Positions 5,012-5,085 of a DNA stretch of 5,085 nt are shown here, one piece after another (position 1 is the first letter of the stretch; every line of letters begins with the position of its first letter). The notes beneath the pieces are model-generated. The model was not told the DNA's origin. It saw nothing but the letters and a program-made list of their open reading frames with translations, and did not search any database. A program made the position numbers and the translations under genes. The stretch comes from JBHPFQ01 sp042571625 (GTDB lineage: Bacteria; Patescibacteriota; Minisyncoccia; Portnoybacterales; UBA2143): assembly GCA_042571625.1 (NCBI GenBank), contig JBHPFQ010000030.1, positions 1-5,085 on the forward strand, in the 5' to 3' direction.

Positions 5012-5085
5012 TATTATTAAATAGAATCATTAATACTATATTCAAAAATACCACCTTTCCACAGTTTTTACTCTCTTAATAATAA

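Larger units (their letters stand above)
4908..5085. other. Non-coding region downstream of dnaA, likely second half of a bipartite oriC
   Basis: No open frame or RNA gene is visible in these 178 bases, which are very AT-rich. They hold a perfect DnaA box on the minus strand, a run of 11-bp phased degenerate boxes, and a weak CTTTCCACA (5055-5063, two mismatches). Boxes flanking dnaA on both sides with an AT-rich unwinding region downstream recall the bipartite origins of Bacillus subtilis and Helicobacter pylori. A dnaN promoter could also lie here, but I could not pick one confidently. No hairpin terminator follows dnaA. Confidence 0.65.

Overview
The window is the chromosomal replication-origin neighbourhood of a very AT-rich bacterium. 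It has the classic divergent arrangement: rpmH, rnpA, yidC and jag run leftward on the minus strand, and dnaA runs rightward on the plus strand from the other side of a 260-base intergenic region. Several traits point to Patescibacteria (Candidate Phyla Radiation), probably a Parcubacteria-type lineage. These are the AT-richness, the minimal YidC with no signal peptide or lipobox, the Jag reduced to KH plus R3H domains, the absence of yidD and mnmE, and the style of the DnaA and flippase sequences. The placement is inferred from sequence character, not from a search. All complete genes are consistent with the standard bacterial code.

Layout from left to right: (1) bases 1-164, minus strand, the N-terminal part of a membrane protein resembling an O-antigen ligase/polymerase. 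Its last 55 bases are an exact copy of a stretch inside the neighbouring flippase gene. (2) 167-1582, minus, a Wzx-type polysaccharide flippase. (3) 1585-2052, minus, jag/khpB. (4) 2069-2791, minus, yidC. (5) 2795-3139, minus, rnpA. (6) 3148-3282, minus, rpmH (44 codons). (7) 3283-3542, a divergent intergenic region with DnaA boxes and promoters. (8) 3543-4907, plus, dnaA. (9) 4908-5085, a non-coding region with one perfect DnaA box and an 11-bp phased repeat, probably the other half of a bipartite oriC; dnaN would be expected beyond the window.

The minus-strand genes are packed with gaps of 2 to 16 bases and look like one transcript. It couples ribosome and RNase P parts (L34, RnpA), membrane-protein insertion (YidC), an RNA-binding cell-envelope regulator (Jag) and, unusually, surface-polysaccharide genes. 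Most starts have no clear Shine-Dalgarno sequence, and the best promoters of both dnaA and rpmH place transcription start nearly on the start codon, suggesting leaderless mRNAs.

The items most worth a second look are the 55-base exact repeat at the window's left edge (a recombination scar, or an assembly artefact, since 55 is a common assembler k-mer length), the helically phased DnaA-box ladders on both sides of dnaA, and the polysaccharide genes fused to the origin-proximal housekeeping operon. I found no convincing sign of a wholly new system, CRISPR array, transposon or RNA gene.
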